Assembly: GCA_937888765.1 (NCBI GenBank)
Contig: CALASU010000045.1
Location: 1 to 8,413, forward strand
DNA from: an uncultured Clostridia bacterium
GTDB lineage: Bacteria; Bacillota; Clostridia; Lachnospirales; Anaerotignaceae
Length of the DNA stretch: 8,413 nt
Direction: 5' to 3'
The stretch's first letter is position 1; each line of letters opens with the position of its first letter. A program made the position numbers and the translations under genes. Under the pieces are notes generated by a model. The model did no database searches. It had not been told where the DNA came from and worked only from the letters and a program-made list of their open reading frames with translations. Below, piece by piece: positions 1 to 7,018 of this stretch.

Positions 1-5
1 TCGGG

Positions 6-56
6 TCGAGGGGGTGACCCCCTCGCAGGGTGCTCGAGGGACAGCGTCCCTCGAAA
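6..56 (+). repeat. Double-hairpin dispersed repeat, left copy
   Basis: Two GC-rich hairpins lie side by side. Hairpin 1 (7-25) pairs CGAGGGGG with CCCCCTCG around a TGA loop (8 bp). Hairpin 2 (34-54) pairs TCGAGGGAC with GTCCCTCGA around an AGC loop (9 bp). The linker CAGGGTGC (26-33) separates them. All four arms share a TCGAGGG/CCCTCGA core, so the unit looks like a duplicated palindrome. Positions 19-56 are identical to the reverse complement of 8361-8398, and 6-13 to that of 8406-8413; only the apex of hairpin 1 differs. It ends 23 nt before the first start codon. The following bases are A-rich, not T-rich, so it is not a typical plus-strand terminator. Presence of two copies is seen directly; a REP/BIME-like genome-wide family is inferred. 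Confidence 0.9.
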
Positions 57-77
57 GAAAAGAAAGAGGGTGAAGGT

Positions 78-509
78 ATGTATATCATTGAAGGAATGTT
101 ACGCAACACACCTCTGCTGGCGGCTCTGCTCTCATGGGCAGTCGCACAGGGCACAAAAATTATCCTGACACTGATACAGGAAAAGCGATTTGACGCTTCC
201 CGTATTGTGGGAACAGGCGGTATGCCAAGCTCCCATTCTTCCTTTACGATGGCACTTTCCTTCAGTGTGGGAAAATACCATGGATTTGATTCGCCGCTGT
301 TTGCCATTGCGCTGATCTTCTCGTTTGTTACGATGTACGATGCGCAGGGCATCCGCAGGGCGGCGGGCAGACATGCGGAAATCCTGAATGACTTGATTCA
401 GGAGCATAAAATGCCGAATATCGGAGAACTGAAAGAACTGTTAGGTCATACCCCTCTGGAAGTAACAGTTGGGGCGATCCTTGGGATTATTATCGGGCTT
501 TGGATATAA
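78..509 (+). CDS. Divergent PAP2 family (DUF212, YuiD-like) membrane protein
   Basis: A 143-residue integral membrane protein of the divergent PAP2/DUF212 family, distantly related to PAP2 acid phosphatases; the substrate is not established. Visible family motifs are GTGGMPSSHSS (residues 45-55, like the PSGH motif of PAP2 enzymes), YDAQGIRRAAGRHAEIL (87-103, like the Arg-X5-His motif, with R93 and H99) and LGHTPLEV (122-129). Hydrophobic segments lie near 12-31, 56-66, 74-88 and 129-143, and the length is normal for the family. I chose ATG 78 because GAGGGTG (66-72) sits 5 nt upstream; the reading frame stays open back to a GTG at 30, but that lies inside the hairpin repeat. A shorter start at residue 7 is possible. 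It precedes dxs by 72 nt, so a role with isoprenyl or lipid diphosphates is a reasonable guess, not a demonstrated one. Confidence 0.9.
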   Translation: MYIIEGMLRNTPLLAALLSWAVAQGTKIILTLIQEKRFDASRIVGTGGMPSSHSSFTMALSFSVGKYHGFDSPLFAIALIFSFVTMYDAQGIRRAAGRHAEILNDLIQEHKMPNIGELKELLGHTPLEVTVGAILGIIIGLWI

Positions 510-510
510 T
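481..510 (+). promoter_or_regulatory. Candidate internal promoter for dxs
   Basis: A perfect -10 hexamer TATAAT (505-510) overlaps the stop codon of the DUF212 gene. TTGGGA (481-486), matching four of six positions of the -35 consensus, lies 18 nt before it. Transcription would begin near 517 and give a leader of about 65 nt ahead of the dxs start. No terminator is visible between the two genes, so this would supplement read-through. The TATAAT falls in codons for the end of the upstream protein and could be coincidental. Confidence 0.35.
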
Positions 511-581
511 TCAGACGGGGAAAGAAACAAAAGAAAAAGCCCATTAAAATACAGAGATATAGATAGAAAGATGGTGAAATT

Positions 582-2459
582 GTGAGCAGACTTCTGGAGC
601 GGATTCATTCTGCGGAAGATATCAAGAAATTTAATGAAGCAGAGCTGCAGATGCTTTGCAGGGAATTGCGTAAATATCTGCTGCATCATGTTTCTAAGAC
701 AGGGGGACACCTTGCCTCTAATCTGGGCGTGGTGGAACTGACGGTTGCCTTAGAATACTGCTTCGATTTACCGAAAGATAAAATTGTATGGGATGTTGGG
801 CATCAGGCGTATATCCATAAGATGCTGACAGGTAGAAAAGAAAGATTTTCCACACTGCGTCAGCTGGATGGTCTGAGCGGCTTCCCGAAACCGAATGAAA
901 GCGATTGCGATGCATTTGCTGCAGGACATAGCTCAACTTCTATTTCTGCGGCACTGGGGCTTGCAAAGGCAAGAGATCTGATTGGCGGCACAGAGCATGT
1001 GATTGCTGTTATCGGGGACGGCTCTATGACAGGCGGGCTTGCCTATGAAGCACTGAATAATGCGGGCAGGGATCATACCAATCTGATTGTCATTCTGAAT
1101 GATAACCAGATGTCCATTGATACCAATGTCGGGGCAATGAGTAAGCACCTCAATAACCTGCGTACAGGCAACTGTTACAGAGAACTGAAAGAGGGATTTA
1201 AAGAATTTCGGGATAAAGTGCCCGTACTTGGCAAAGGTACGTATTTTGTATTGGAAAAACTGCGTGACGGTGCAAAAATGCTCTTCCTGCACGGCGGCTC
1301 TATGTTTGAGGAACTGGGCTTTAAATATATCGGCCCTGTAGACGGACATGATCTGCCGGAGCTGATCGAGCTTCTGCATAATGTAAAGGAACTGGACGGC
1401 CCGATTATGATTCATGTGAAGACTGTAAAGGGGAAGGGCTATCCTTATGCGGAAGAACGTCCCTGGGAATATCATGGTGTCGGTGCGTTTGATCTGAAAT
1501 CCGGCGAAGCACCTGCGAAAAGCAGCGGCAAAAGCTGGTCGGATGTATTCGGCGATAAAATGGTTGAACTGGGGAACAACAACCGAAAGGTTGTCGGTAT
1601 CACAGCGGCTATGTGCAGCGGGACAGGCTTTGACGGCTTCCGCCGTGCATTCCCCAGACGGTTTTATGATGTTGCCATTGCCGAACAGCATGGCACAACA
1701 TTTGCGGCAGGGATGGCGGCAGGCGGCGTAATTCCCGTATTTGCGGTGTATTCCTCTTTCCTGCAAAGGGCATATGACCAGATTGTGCATGATGTCTGTA
1801 TGCAGAATCTGCACGTTGTGTTTGCCATTGACAGAGCGGGTATTGTTGGGGCAGACGGTGAAACCCATCAGGGGATTTTCGATCTCTCTTTCCTCAGCCA
1901 TATCCCGAATATGACGATCCTTTCTCCCAAAAACGATTGGGAACTGGAAGAAATGCTGGATTTTGCGGTAAATCATTGGGATGGCCCGATTGCAGTGCGT
2001 TACCCCAGAGGAACGGCAGAAACAGGATTTGCAGAATATACACAGCCTGTACTGTACGGCAAGGCGGAATTGATTCAGGACGGGAAAGAAATTGCCATTC
2101 TGGCAGAGGGGCATATGCTTAAGGCGGCGGCAGAGGCGGCAAGGCTTCTGGAAGCGGATGGCTTTACTCCTATGCTTGTGAATATGCGTTTTATCAAGCC
2201 GCTGGATACAGAAATGCTTTTGCAGGCGGCAGAAAAATGCAGTCATATTTTCACGGTAGAGGACAATCTGAAAAAAGGCGGATTGGGCTCTGCGGTAACA
2301 GAATTTTACGGGGAAAAACAGATAGATGTGGATGTCACGGTACTGGCATTCCCCGATCAGTATATTGAACAGGGGACCCAGACACAGCTGTTTGAACGCT
2401 ACGGACTGGATGCTCAGGGGATTTATGAAAGTATCAGGGAACGATTGGGAGAAAAATAA
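582..2459 (+). CDS. dxs: 1-deoxy-D-xylulose-5-phosphate synthase
   Basis: A cytosolic, thiamine-diphosphate-dependent enzyme that condenses pyruvate with glyceraldehyde 3-phosphate to DXP, the entry step of the MEP isoprenoid pathway and a precursor for thiamine and pyridoxal. At 625 residues it is full length. The N-terminal domain has TGGHLASNLG with the conserved His (H43), and the ThDP/Mg motif GDGSMTGG (145-152) followed by NDN (173-175). The pyrimidine-domain glutamate is E368 in AEQH, and DRAGIVGADGETHQG (417-431) and YPRG (474-477) are typical. The transketolase C-terminal domain runs from about 490. The start is GTG 582: GGTGA (573-577) lies 4 nt upstream and the N-terminus aligns with the family (LLERIHSAEDIKKF). 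The next gene follows after 3 nt. Its flux could influence the neighbouring membrane phosphatase-like protein's substrates, which is inference. Confidence 0.98.
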   Translation: MSRLLERIHSAEDIKKFNEAELQMLCRELRKYLLHHVSKTGGHLASNLGVVELTVALEYCFDLPKDKIVWDVGHQAYIHKMLTGRKERFSTLRQLDGLSGFPKPNESDCDAFAAGHSSTSISAALGLAKARDLIGGTEHVIAVIGDGSMTGGLAYEALNNAGRDHTNLIVILNDNQMSIDTNVGAMSKHLNNLRTGNCYRELKEGFKEFRDKVPVLGKGTYFVLEKLRDGAKMLFLHGGSMFEELGFKYIGPVDGHDLPELIELLHNVKELDGPIMIHVKTVKGKGYPYAEERPWEYHGVGAFDLKSGEAPAKSSGKSWSDVFGDKMVELGNNNRKVVGITAAMCSGTGFDGFRRAFPRRFYDVAIAEQHGTTFAAGMAAGGVIPVFAVYSSFLQRAYDQIVHDVCMQNLHVVFAIDRAGIVGADGETHQGIFDLSFLSHIPNMTILSPKNDWELEEMLDFAVNHWDGPIAVRYPRGTAETGFAEYTQPVLYGKAELIQDGKEIAILAEGHMLKAAAEAARLLEADGFTPMLVNMRFIKPLDTEMLLQAAEKCSHIFTVEDNLKKGGLGSAVTEFYGEKQIDVDVTVLAFPDQYIEQGTQTQLFERYGLDAQGIYESIRERLGEK

Positions 2460-2462
2460 ATC

Positions 2463-3293
2463 ATGGCGGAAAAAGTAGAAAAAGAAAGATTGGATGTTTT
2501 ATTGGTACAGCAGAATCTGGCGGCTTCCAGAGAACTTGCAAAGGCGTATATTATGGCAGGTAATGTATATGTAGACGGCATGAAGGAAGATAAGGCCGGT
2601 ACAAAGGTTCCTGTAACTGCACAGATTGAAGTGAAAGGCAGTCAGATGAAATATGTCAGCCGCGGCGGCTATAAGCTGGAAAAAGCGATTGACGCATTTG
2701 GCATTTCTCTGGACGGCAAGATCTGTCTGGATATCGGTGCTTCTACAGGCGGCTTTACAGACTGTATGCTGCAAAACGGTGCTTCCAAGGTGTATGCCAT
2801 TGACGTAGGCTATGGACAGTTTGCGTGGAAGCTTCGCAATGACGAACGTGTGGTTTGTCTGGAAAAAACAAATGTAAGATATGTGACACATGAGCAGGTG
2901 CCCGATGAAGGGGATTTTGCTTCTATTGATGTGTCCTTTATTTCTCTGACAAAGGTACTGCCTGCGGTTCTGGGCGTGCTTGGCGAAGCGGGACAGCTGG
3001 TTTGTCTGATCAAGCCTCAGTTTGAAGCAGGCAGAGAAAAAGTCGGTAAAAAAGGCGTTGTCAGAGATATCGCAGTGCATAGAGAGGTAATCGAAAGGAT
3101 TGCTGCTTATGTGAGAGAACAGAAACTGGGCATTCTGGGACTGAGCTTCTCTCCCATCAAAGGGCCTGAAGGCAATATTGAATACCTGATCTATCTGGAT
3201 AAACAGCAGGAAGGTATGACAGAAGAGGAAATGCAGAAAAAAATAGACGAAGTCGTAAAGGACTCCCACGAAATTCTTTCTGCAGAGAAATGA
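2463..3293 (+). CDS. tlyA: TlyA family rRNA (cytidine-2'-O)-methyltransferase
   Basis: A SAM-dependent 2'-O-methyltransferase. Characterised TlyA proteins methylate 23S rRNA C1920, and the longer class also 16S rRNA C1409; which class this belongs to cannot be settled here. The 276-residue protein has an N-terminal S4 RNA-binding domain (about 7-66, ERLDVLLVQQNL through DGMKEDKAG) and then a Rossmann-fold FtsJ-type domain. The SAM-binding loop is LDIGASTGGFTDC (89-101). The candidate catalytic K-D-K-E set is K71 (SRGGYKL), D156 (SIDVSF), K184 (LIKPQFEAG) and E240 (EGNIEYL). The charged helical tail after about 250 is unremarkable. The start lies 3 nt after the dxs stop, with GGGAG (2447-2451) inside dxs as its ribosome binding site, so the two are translationally linked. 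Older names include hemolysin A and YqxC. Confidence 0.95.
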   Translation: MAEKVEKERLDVLLVQQNLAASRELAKAYIMAGNVYVDGMKEDKAGTKVPVTAQIEVKGSQMKYVSRGGYKLEKAIDAFGISLDGKICLDIGASTGGFTDCMLQNGASKVYAIDVGYGQFAWKLRNDERVVCLEKTNVRYVTHEQVPDEGDFASIDVSFISLTKVLPAVLGVLGEAGQLVCLIKPQFEAGREKVGKKGVVRDIAVHREVIERIAAYVREQKLGILGLSFSPIKGPEGNIEYLIYLDKQQEGMTEEEMQKKIDEVVKDSHEILSAEK

Positions 3294-3297
3294 GGTG
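3292..3297 (+). promoter_or_regulatory. Ribosome binding site of nadK overlapping the tlyA stop
   Basis: GAGGTG overlaps the TGA stop of tlyA (3291-3293). It also supplies a GTG (3295) that would look like a start codon in frame with nadK, but this GTG is part of the Shine-Dalgarno sequence itself. The two ATG codons at 3301 and 3304 lie 3 and 6 nt behind it; the second has the more usual spacing. Confidence 0.7.
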
Positions 3298-3303
3298 CCA
3301 ATG

Positions 3304-4158
3304 ATGAAAAAAGTTGGAATCATTCCCAATGTGGCAAAGGATAAGGAACTGGCTGTTACCAGAAGGCTGATCAGACATCTGGAAGAAAAGGGCTGTGAGG
3401 TACAGCTTTCTGAGGAAGTTGCACAGCTTGCAGGTATGCCGCAGTATGCAAAACCGGAAGAGGAAATGTATCACTACAGTGATTTTCTGATTTCGCTTGG
3501 CGGGGACGGTACACTGCTTGGTGTAGGGCGAAGCACCGCAAAGTATCATACGCCGATTCTTGGCATCAATCTGGGAACGCTGGGCTTTTTGACAGCCGAA
3601 GAAAAAAATAAGGCAGAATATGCCATTGATAAAGTACTGAACGGGGAATATAAGCTGGAAGAGCGGATGATGCTCTCTTGCAGCGTTGCCACAGGGGAAC
3701 AGCGCGTTGATGGTATGATTGCTCTGAATGATATCTGTATTACTCGTGACAGTATGTATAAACTTCTGGAATTCAATGTGTTTGTCAATGATGAATATGT
3801 GGATACGCTGCGGGCGGATGGGATTATTCTCTGTACGCCGACAGGCTCTACGGCATATAATCTTTCGGCAGGCGGTCCTGTTATGAAAGCAGATGCACAG
3901 ATCATTGCCATTACACCGATTTCCCCGCATACATTGACAAGCAGACCGATTGTGCTTTCTGCGGATGATGTGATTACCGTGCAGGTAAATCCCGGCAGAG
4001 AGGATACGCCGTTTACAGTCAGTGCAGACGGACAGGACAGCTTGAGATTAAAGGGCAAAAATGTGGTACAGATACGCCGTGCAGAAGAATGTACGACAAT
4101 CATGAAAACGAAAATACAGAGTTTTTATGATGTATTGCGTCATAAATTATCGAGATAA
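3304..4158 (+). CDS. nadK: NAD kinase
   Basis: An ATP- or polyphosphate-dependent NAD kinase (PpnK family) that makes NADP+ in the cytosol. The 284-residue protein has the GGDGT nucleotide motif (66-70, SLGGDGTLLG), GINLGTLGFL (87-96), the ND pair for NAD binding (142-143, LNDICI), and the long conserved block ADGIILCTPTGSTAYNLSAG (171-190). The C-terminal ITPISPHTLTSRPIVL (203-218) is also typical. I place the start at ATG 3304, 6 nt after GAGGTG; ATG 3301 would add one Met and is a close alternative. It sits 10 nt after tlyA and 29 nt before argR, a position seen in many clostridia, whereas Bacillus lacks it between tlyA (yqxC) and argR (ahrC). It may meet the NADPH demand of the MEP pathway begun by dxs, but operon sharing is the only support here. 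Confidence 0.96.
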   Translation: MKKVGIIPNVAKDKELAVTRRLIRHLEEKGCEVQLSEEVAQLAGMPQYAKPEEEMYHYSDFLISLGGDGTLLGVGRSTAKYHTPILGINLGTLGFLTAEEKNKAEYAIDKVLNGEYKLEERMMLSCSVATGEQRVDGMIALNDICITRDSMYKLLEFNVFVNDEYVDTLRADGIILCTPTGSTAYNLSAGGPVMKADAQIIAITPISPHTLTSRPIVLSADDVITVQVNPGREDTPFTVSADGQDSLRLKGKNVVQIRRAEECTTIMKTKIQSFYDVLRHKLSR

Positions 4159-4187
4159 TTGGTGGAACAAAAGAGGAGGTTGACACG

Positions 4188-4643
4188 ATGAAAATTGCCA
4201 GACACGCAAAAATATTGGAGTTAATTGAAAATTACGATATCGAAACGCAGGAGGAGCTGGCACAGCGGCTCTGTCAGGAAGGCTTTATGGTAACACAGGC
4301 AACGGTTTCTCGTGATATTCGTGAAATGAAGCTGACAAAAATTGCAACAGAAAAAGGTCGGCAGAAATATGCGGTCATTTCGGGGAATGATACGGAAATT
4401 ACGGAACGCCTGACGCGTGTGTTTAAAGAAGCTGTTATCAAGATGGATTATGCACAGAATATCATTGTGATCAAAACATTGGATGGTATGGGCATGGCAG
4501 TTGCGGTTGCGCTCGATAATATGCAGAATAAGGAAATCCTCGGTACGATTGCGGGGGATGACACGGTATTCTGCGTGGTACGCAGCCACAATCAGGCGGC
4601 AGTGATTATGGAGAAGCTGTATCGTGTGATTCATAGCGCGTAA
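4188..4643 (+). CDS. argR: Arginine repressor ArgR/AhrC
   Basis: An arginine-responsive transcriptional regulator of biosynthesis and catabolism that works as a hexamer. The 151-residue length is normal. The N-terminal winged helix-turn-helix domain spans about 1-68, with recognition helix QATVSRDIREM (37-47) after TQEELAQRL. The C-terminal oligomerisation and arginine-binding domain (about 75-151) carries the hallmark GTIAGDDT (119-126), whose DD pair contacts arginine in known structures. A strong AGGAGG (4174-4179) lies 8 nt before ATG 4188. I see no clear ARG box in the 29-nt gap before it, so autoregulation is not evident. Location next to recN is conserved in Firmicutes and does not itself imply a repair role. 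Confidence 0.96.
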   Translation: MKIARHAKILELIENYDIETQEELAQRLCQEGFMVTQATVSRDIREMKLTKIATEKGRQKYAVISGNDTEITERLTRVFKEAVIKMDYAQNIIVIKTLDGMGMAVAVALDNMQNKEILGTIAGDDTVFCVVRSHNQAAVIMEKLYRVIHSA

Positions 4644-4663
4644 ACAGCAGGGAGGAAAGCAAT

Positions 4664-6340
4664 ATGCTGGAACATTTGCACATTAGAAATGTAGCACTGA
4701 TTAAGGAAAGTGAGCTTTCTTTCGGAAACGGACTGAATATTCTGACAGGGGAAACAGGTGCAGGGAAATCTATGGTCATAGATTCCTTGCAGTTTGCTCT
4801 GGGAGGAAAGGCGGGGAAGGATTTTCTTCGCCGTGGGGAAAAGCAGGCCTCTGTAGAGGCTCTTTTTTCTGCAGAAACAGTGGCAGAAAAACTGGAGAAG
4901 AATGGGATTCCGTCAGAGGAAGACCACTCTATTCTTATCAGCCGCACCCTGCAGGAAAGCGGGAAATCTGTTTGCCGTGTGAACGGTTCAACGGTAACGC
5001 TGGGGATGCTGCGGGAGATTGCGGAGGATCTGGTTGACTTTTACGGACAGCATGAGCACCAGTCTTTGCTGAATCCGGGAAGACATATCCGCCTGTTAGA
5101 CCGTTTCTGCAAGCAGAACTTTTCGGAAGTGCTGGAGAGATATCAGAAAAGTTATCATGCCATCAAAGAGCTGGATAAACAGCTGGAAGCATTGATGGGG
5201 GATGAAGCGCAAAGGGAACAGCGGATGGATATTCTGCAGTTCCAGAAAGAGGAGATCGAAGCGGCAGCTTTACGCATGGGAGAAGAAGAAGACCTACTGG
5301 AGCAGAGAAAACGCCTCGGCAGTATGGAAAAGCTGATCCGCCTGACAGGAGAAAGTGTTGCGCTTTTATACGACGGGAAAAATCAGATGCCCTCTGCCTG
5401 CGATCAGCTGGGGGATGCACTGGCGAAGCTGCAGGAAGCGGCAGGCTATGATGCGGCTTTGCAGGAATATGCGGATGCACTGGCAGATGCTTATGCGGCC
5501 GTAGAGGATGCGGCTCGCGGACTGAAGCGGGAAGCGGAGCAGATGGAAAACGATCCCGATGCACTGGAAGAAATCGAGGAGCGTTTGCAGCTGATCTATA
5601 AATTAAAACGAAAATACGGCGGCAGTGTGGAAGCAGTGCTTGCTTTTTATGAAAAAACAGTGCAGGAACTGGATTTCCTTGCAAACAGCAGTGAACGGGC
5701 GGCAGAACTGAGCCTGCAGAAAGAACAGGAACGCAAAAAACTTGTGGCAGAGGCAAATCTGCTTTCTGCTATGCGTCGGGAAACGGCGGAACAGGTGGCT
5801 GTGCAGGTGGAATCTGCTCTGCATGATATGGAAATGCAGCACGCAAAATTTCATGTGAAGATTGAAGAAAGAAATGAATGGGCATTTGACGGCAAGGATA
5901 AAGTAGAATTTCTGATTTCTGCCAATGCGGGGGAAACCCTGAAGCCGTTGGCAAAGATTGCATCCGGCGGGGAAATGTCCCGAGTTATGCTTGCGCTGAA
6001 AACAGTATTGGTAGATGCCGATGAAATCGGTACTTTCATTTTTGATGAAATCGACACAGGGGTCAGCGGCAGAACAGCCCGCAAGGTAGGCGAAAAGATG
6101 CACCTTCTGGGCGAAAAACGTCAGATATTATGTATCACACATCTGCCCCAGATTGCGGCAATGGCAGACAGTCATTTTCTGATCGAAAAGCAGACTGTCG
6201 GCGAAGAGACCATAACAGATGTGACAGAGCTTGGCAATGAAGGCTCTGTATGGGAAGTGGCAAGGCTGATGGGCGGCAACGATATCACGGAGCTGACACT
6301 GGCGGCGGCACGCGAACTGAAAGAAGAAAAAGCAGTATAA
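4664..6340 (+). CDS. recN: DNA repair protein RecN
   Basis: An SMC-like ATPase acting early in double-strand break repair, where it binds and tethers DNA ends for RecA-dependent recombination. The 558-residue protein has an N-terminal half-ATPase domain with Walker A GETGAGKS (29-36) and the family block DFYGQHEHQSLLNP (125-138). A long charged coiled-coil region (about 150-390) with little hairpin length follows, as usual for RecN. The C-terminal half has the ABC signature ASGGEMSR (433-440), Walker B TFIFDEIDTG (457-466, E462 catalytic) and the H-loop ITHLPQIA (491-498, H493). GGAGG (4651-4655) lies 8 nt before the start, and argR ends 20 nt upstream. Transcription probably stops at the hairpin 9 nt downstream. 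No LexA-type promoter is obvious in front of it, so it likely depends on the operon promoter. Confidence 0.97.
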   Translation: MLEHLHIRNVALIKESELSFGNGLNILTGETGAGKSMVIDSLQFALGGKAGKDFLRRGEKQASVEALFSAETVAEKLEKNGIPSEEDHSILISRTLQESGKSVCRVNGSTVTLGMLREIAEDLVDFYGQHEHQSLLNPGRHIRLLDRFCKQNFSEVLERYQKSYHAIKELDKQLEALMGDEAQREQRMDILQFQKEEIEAAALRMGEEEDLLEQRKRLGSMEKLIRLTGESVALLYDGKNQMPSACDQLGDALAKLQEAAGYDAALQEYADALADAYAAVEDAARGLKREAEQMENDPDALEEIEERLQLIYKLKRKYGGSVEAVLAFYEKTVQELDFLANSSERAAELSLQKEQERKKLVAEANLLSAMRRETAEQVAVQVESALHDMEMQHAKFHVKIEERNEWAFDGKDKVEFLISANAGETLKPLAKIASGGEMSRVMLALKTVLVDADEIGTFIFDEIDTGVSGRTARKVGEKMHLLGEKRQILCITHLPQIAAMADSHFLIEKQTVGEETITDVTELGNEGSVWEVARLMGGNDITELTLAAARELKEEKAV

Positions 6341-6348
6341 AGCAATAT

Positions 6349-6382
6349 AAAAAAGCTATGGAAAAAATCCATAGCTTTTTTT
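6349..6382. terminator. Bidirectional intrinsic terminator between recN and the XRE gene
   Basis: A 14-bp inverted repeat pairs 6349-6362 with 6368-6381 around five A residues. The core is GCTATGGA/TCCATAGC flanked by A6 on the left and T7 on the right. Read on plus it gives a stem followed by a U run; read on minus it does the same. It starts 9 nt after the recN stop and ends just before the stop of the convergent regulator (6386), so it serves both genes. Confidence 0.93.
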
Positions 6383-6385
6383 CGT

Positions 6386-6814
6386 TTACTGATAATCGTC
6401 GGGCTTCTGGGCTGCACGGAGCACAGTCGACTTGGGTTCTGCTTCGCCGTACTCGCCGGATTTGCCGCCTTTCTGTTCCAGACGCGCCTGTCTGTCGATC
6501 AGAAACTGCATATACAGCATCAGATCATCTTTGCTGTTATCGTTCAGCATCGCATAGTGGCGGCGGAATTCATTAAATTCCGCTGTTTCATCATCAATCA
6601 CATAAGGATGACGGATATCATTTACCCCCAGCAGATAATCCATAGATACATTGAAGATAGATGCAATTTTCTTCAGATCGGGGATGGAGGGCTGATTGCG
6701 GCCGGATTCGTAGTTGGCAATGGCTGTATAGCCATAGTTCAGCATTTCGCCGAGTTTTACCTGTGTATAGCGATGTTCTTTTCTTAGCATTTTTAAACGG
6801 TCTTTGAATTCCAT
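6386..6814 (-). CDS. XRE-family helix-turn-helix transcriptional regulator
   Basis: A 142-residue DNA-binding protein with an N-terminal Cro/CI-type HTH domain (about 6-61). TQVKLGEMLNYGYTAIANYE (17-36) is the helix-turn-helix, and the SGRNQPSIPDLKKIASIFNV and SMDYLLG pattern is typical. The C-terminal part (about 75-112) looks helical and ends in a polar, low-complexity tail (115-142) of no known fold; I see no peptidase, cupin or membrane segment. The target genes are unknown. The start ATG is at 6814-6812 on the minus strand, with GAGGTGAG (6825-6818) just upstream. It converges on recN and is divergent from the desulfurase gene, so control of itself or of that gene is possible. It could also be a lone relic of a mobile element, but base composition does not stand out. 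Confidence 0.9.
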   Translation of the reverse strand: MEFKDRLKMLRKEHRYTQVKLGEMLNYGYTAIANYESGRNQPSIPDLKKIASIFNVSMDYLLGVNDIRHPYVIDDETAEFNEFRRHYAMLNDNSKDDLMLYMQFLIDRQARLEQKGGKSGEYGEAEPKSTVLRAAQKPDDYQ

Positions 6815-6919
6815 TGGCTCACCTCATATATTTATCTTAACGCTTTTTATCAGTTATTTTTCAGAAATTCCGGGAAAACTATACGGAAAGAGCTGTGTAT
6901 ATTCTCCGTTGTTTTATGA

Positions 6920-6936
6920 AAAAATACGGTATTTTT
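6920..6936. promoter_or_regulatory. Perfect 17-nt palindrome, candidate operator
   Basis: AAAAATAC, a central G, and GTATTTTT form a perfect 8+1+8 inverted repeat about 105 nt upstream of the XRE regulator's start. The position and symmetry suit a dimeric repressor site, for example autoregulation by that regulator. The stem is AT-rich with one-base centre, so it would fold poorly as RNA and is not a convincing terminator. AT-rich composition makes a chance palindrome possible. Confidence 0.4.
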
Positions 6937-7018
6937 CCTGTAAAAGTTTACGTTCTTATTATACGGAAAATGATTTCTTGCGAAAAGGTGGCGACACGGA
7001 AAGCATGAAAAACTTGAA

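Noticed and set aside
6..56. The left double hairpin as a CRISPR fragment or a plus-strand rho-independent terminator
   Set aside because: There are only two units with different loops and no spacer array, and the bases following the stems are A- and G-rich, not a T run.
933..2246. A 437-codon open frame on the minus strand inside dxs
   Set aside because: It is fully antisense to an unmistakable dxs, is rich in Cys, His and Arg in the way of shadow frames, shows no domain, and has no ribosome binding site. Similar long antisense frames over tlyA (2499-3329), nadK (3157-3930) and nifS (7189-8058) were rejected for the same reasons.
3295..3303. GTG 3295 as the nadK start
   Set aside because: The GTG is part of the GAGGTG ribosome binding site; ATG 3304 or 3301 is better placed behind it.
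6250..6576. A 108-codon plus-strand frame spanning the recN end
   Set aside because: It crosses the recN stop, the terminator hairpin and the convergent regulator gene, and its composition is that of a shadow frame.
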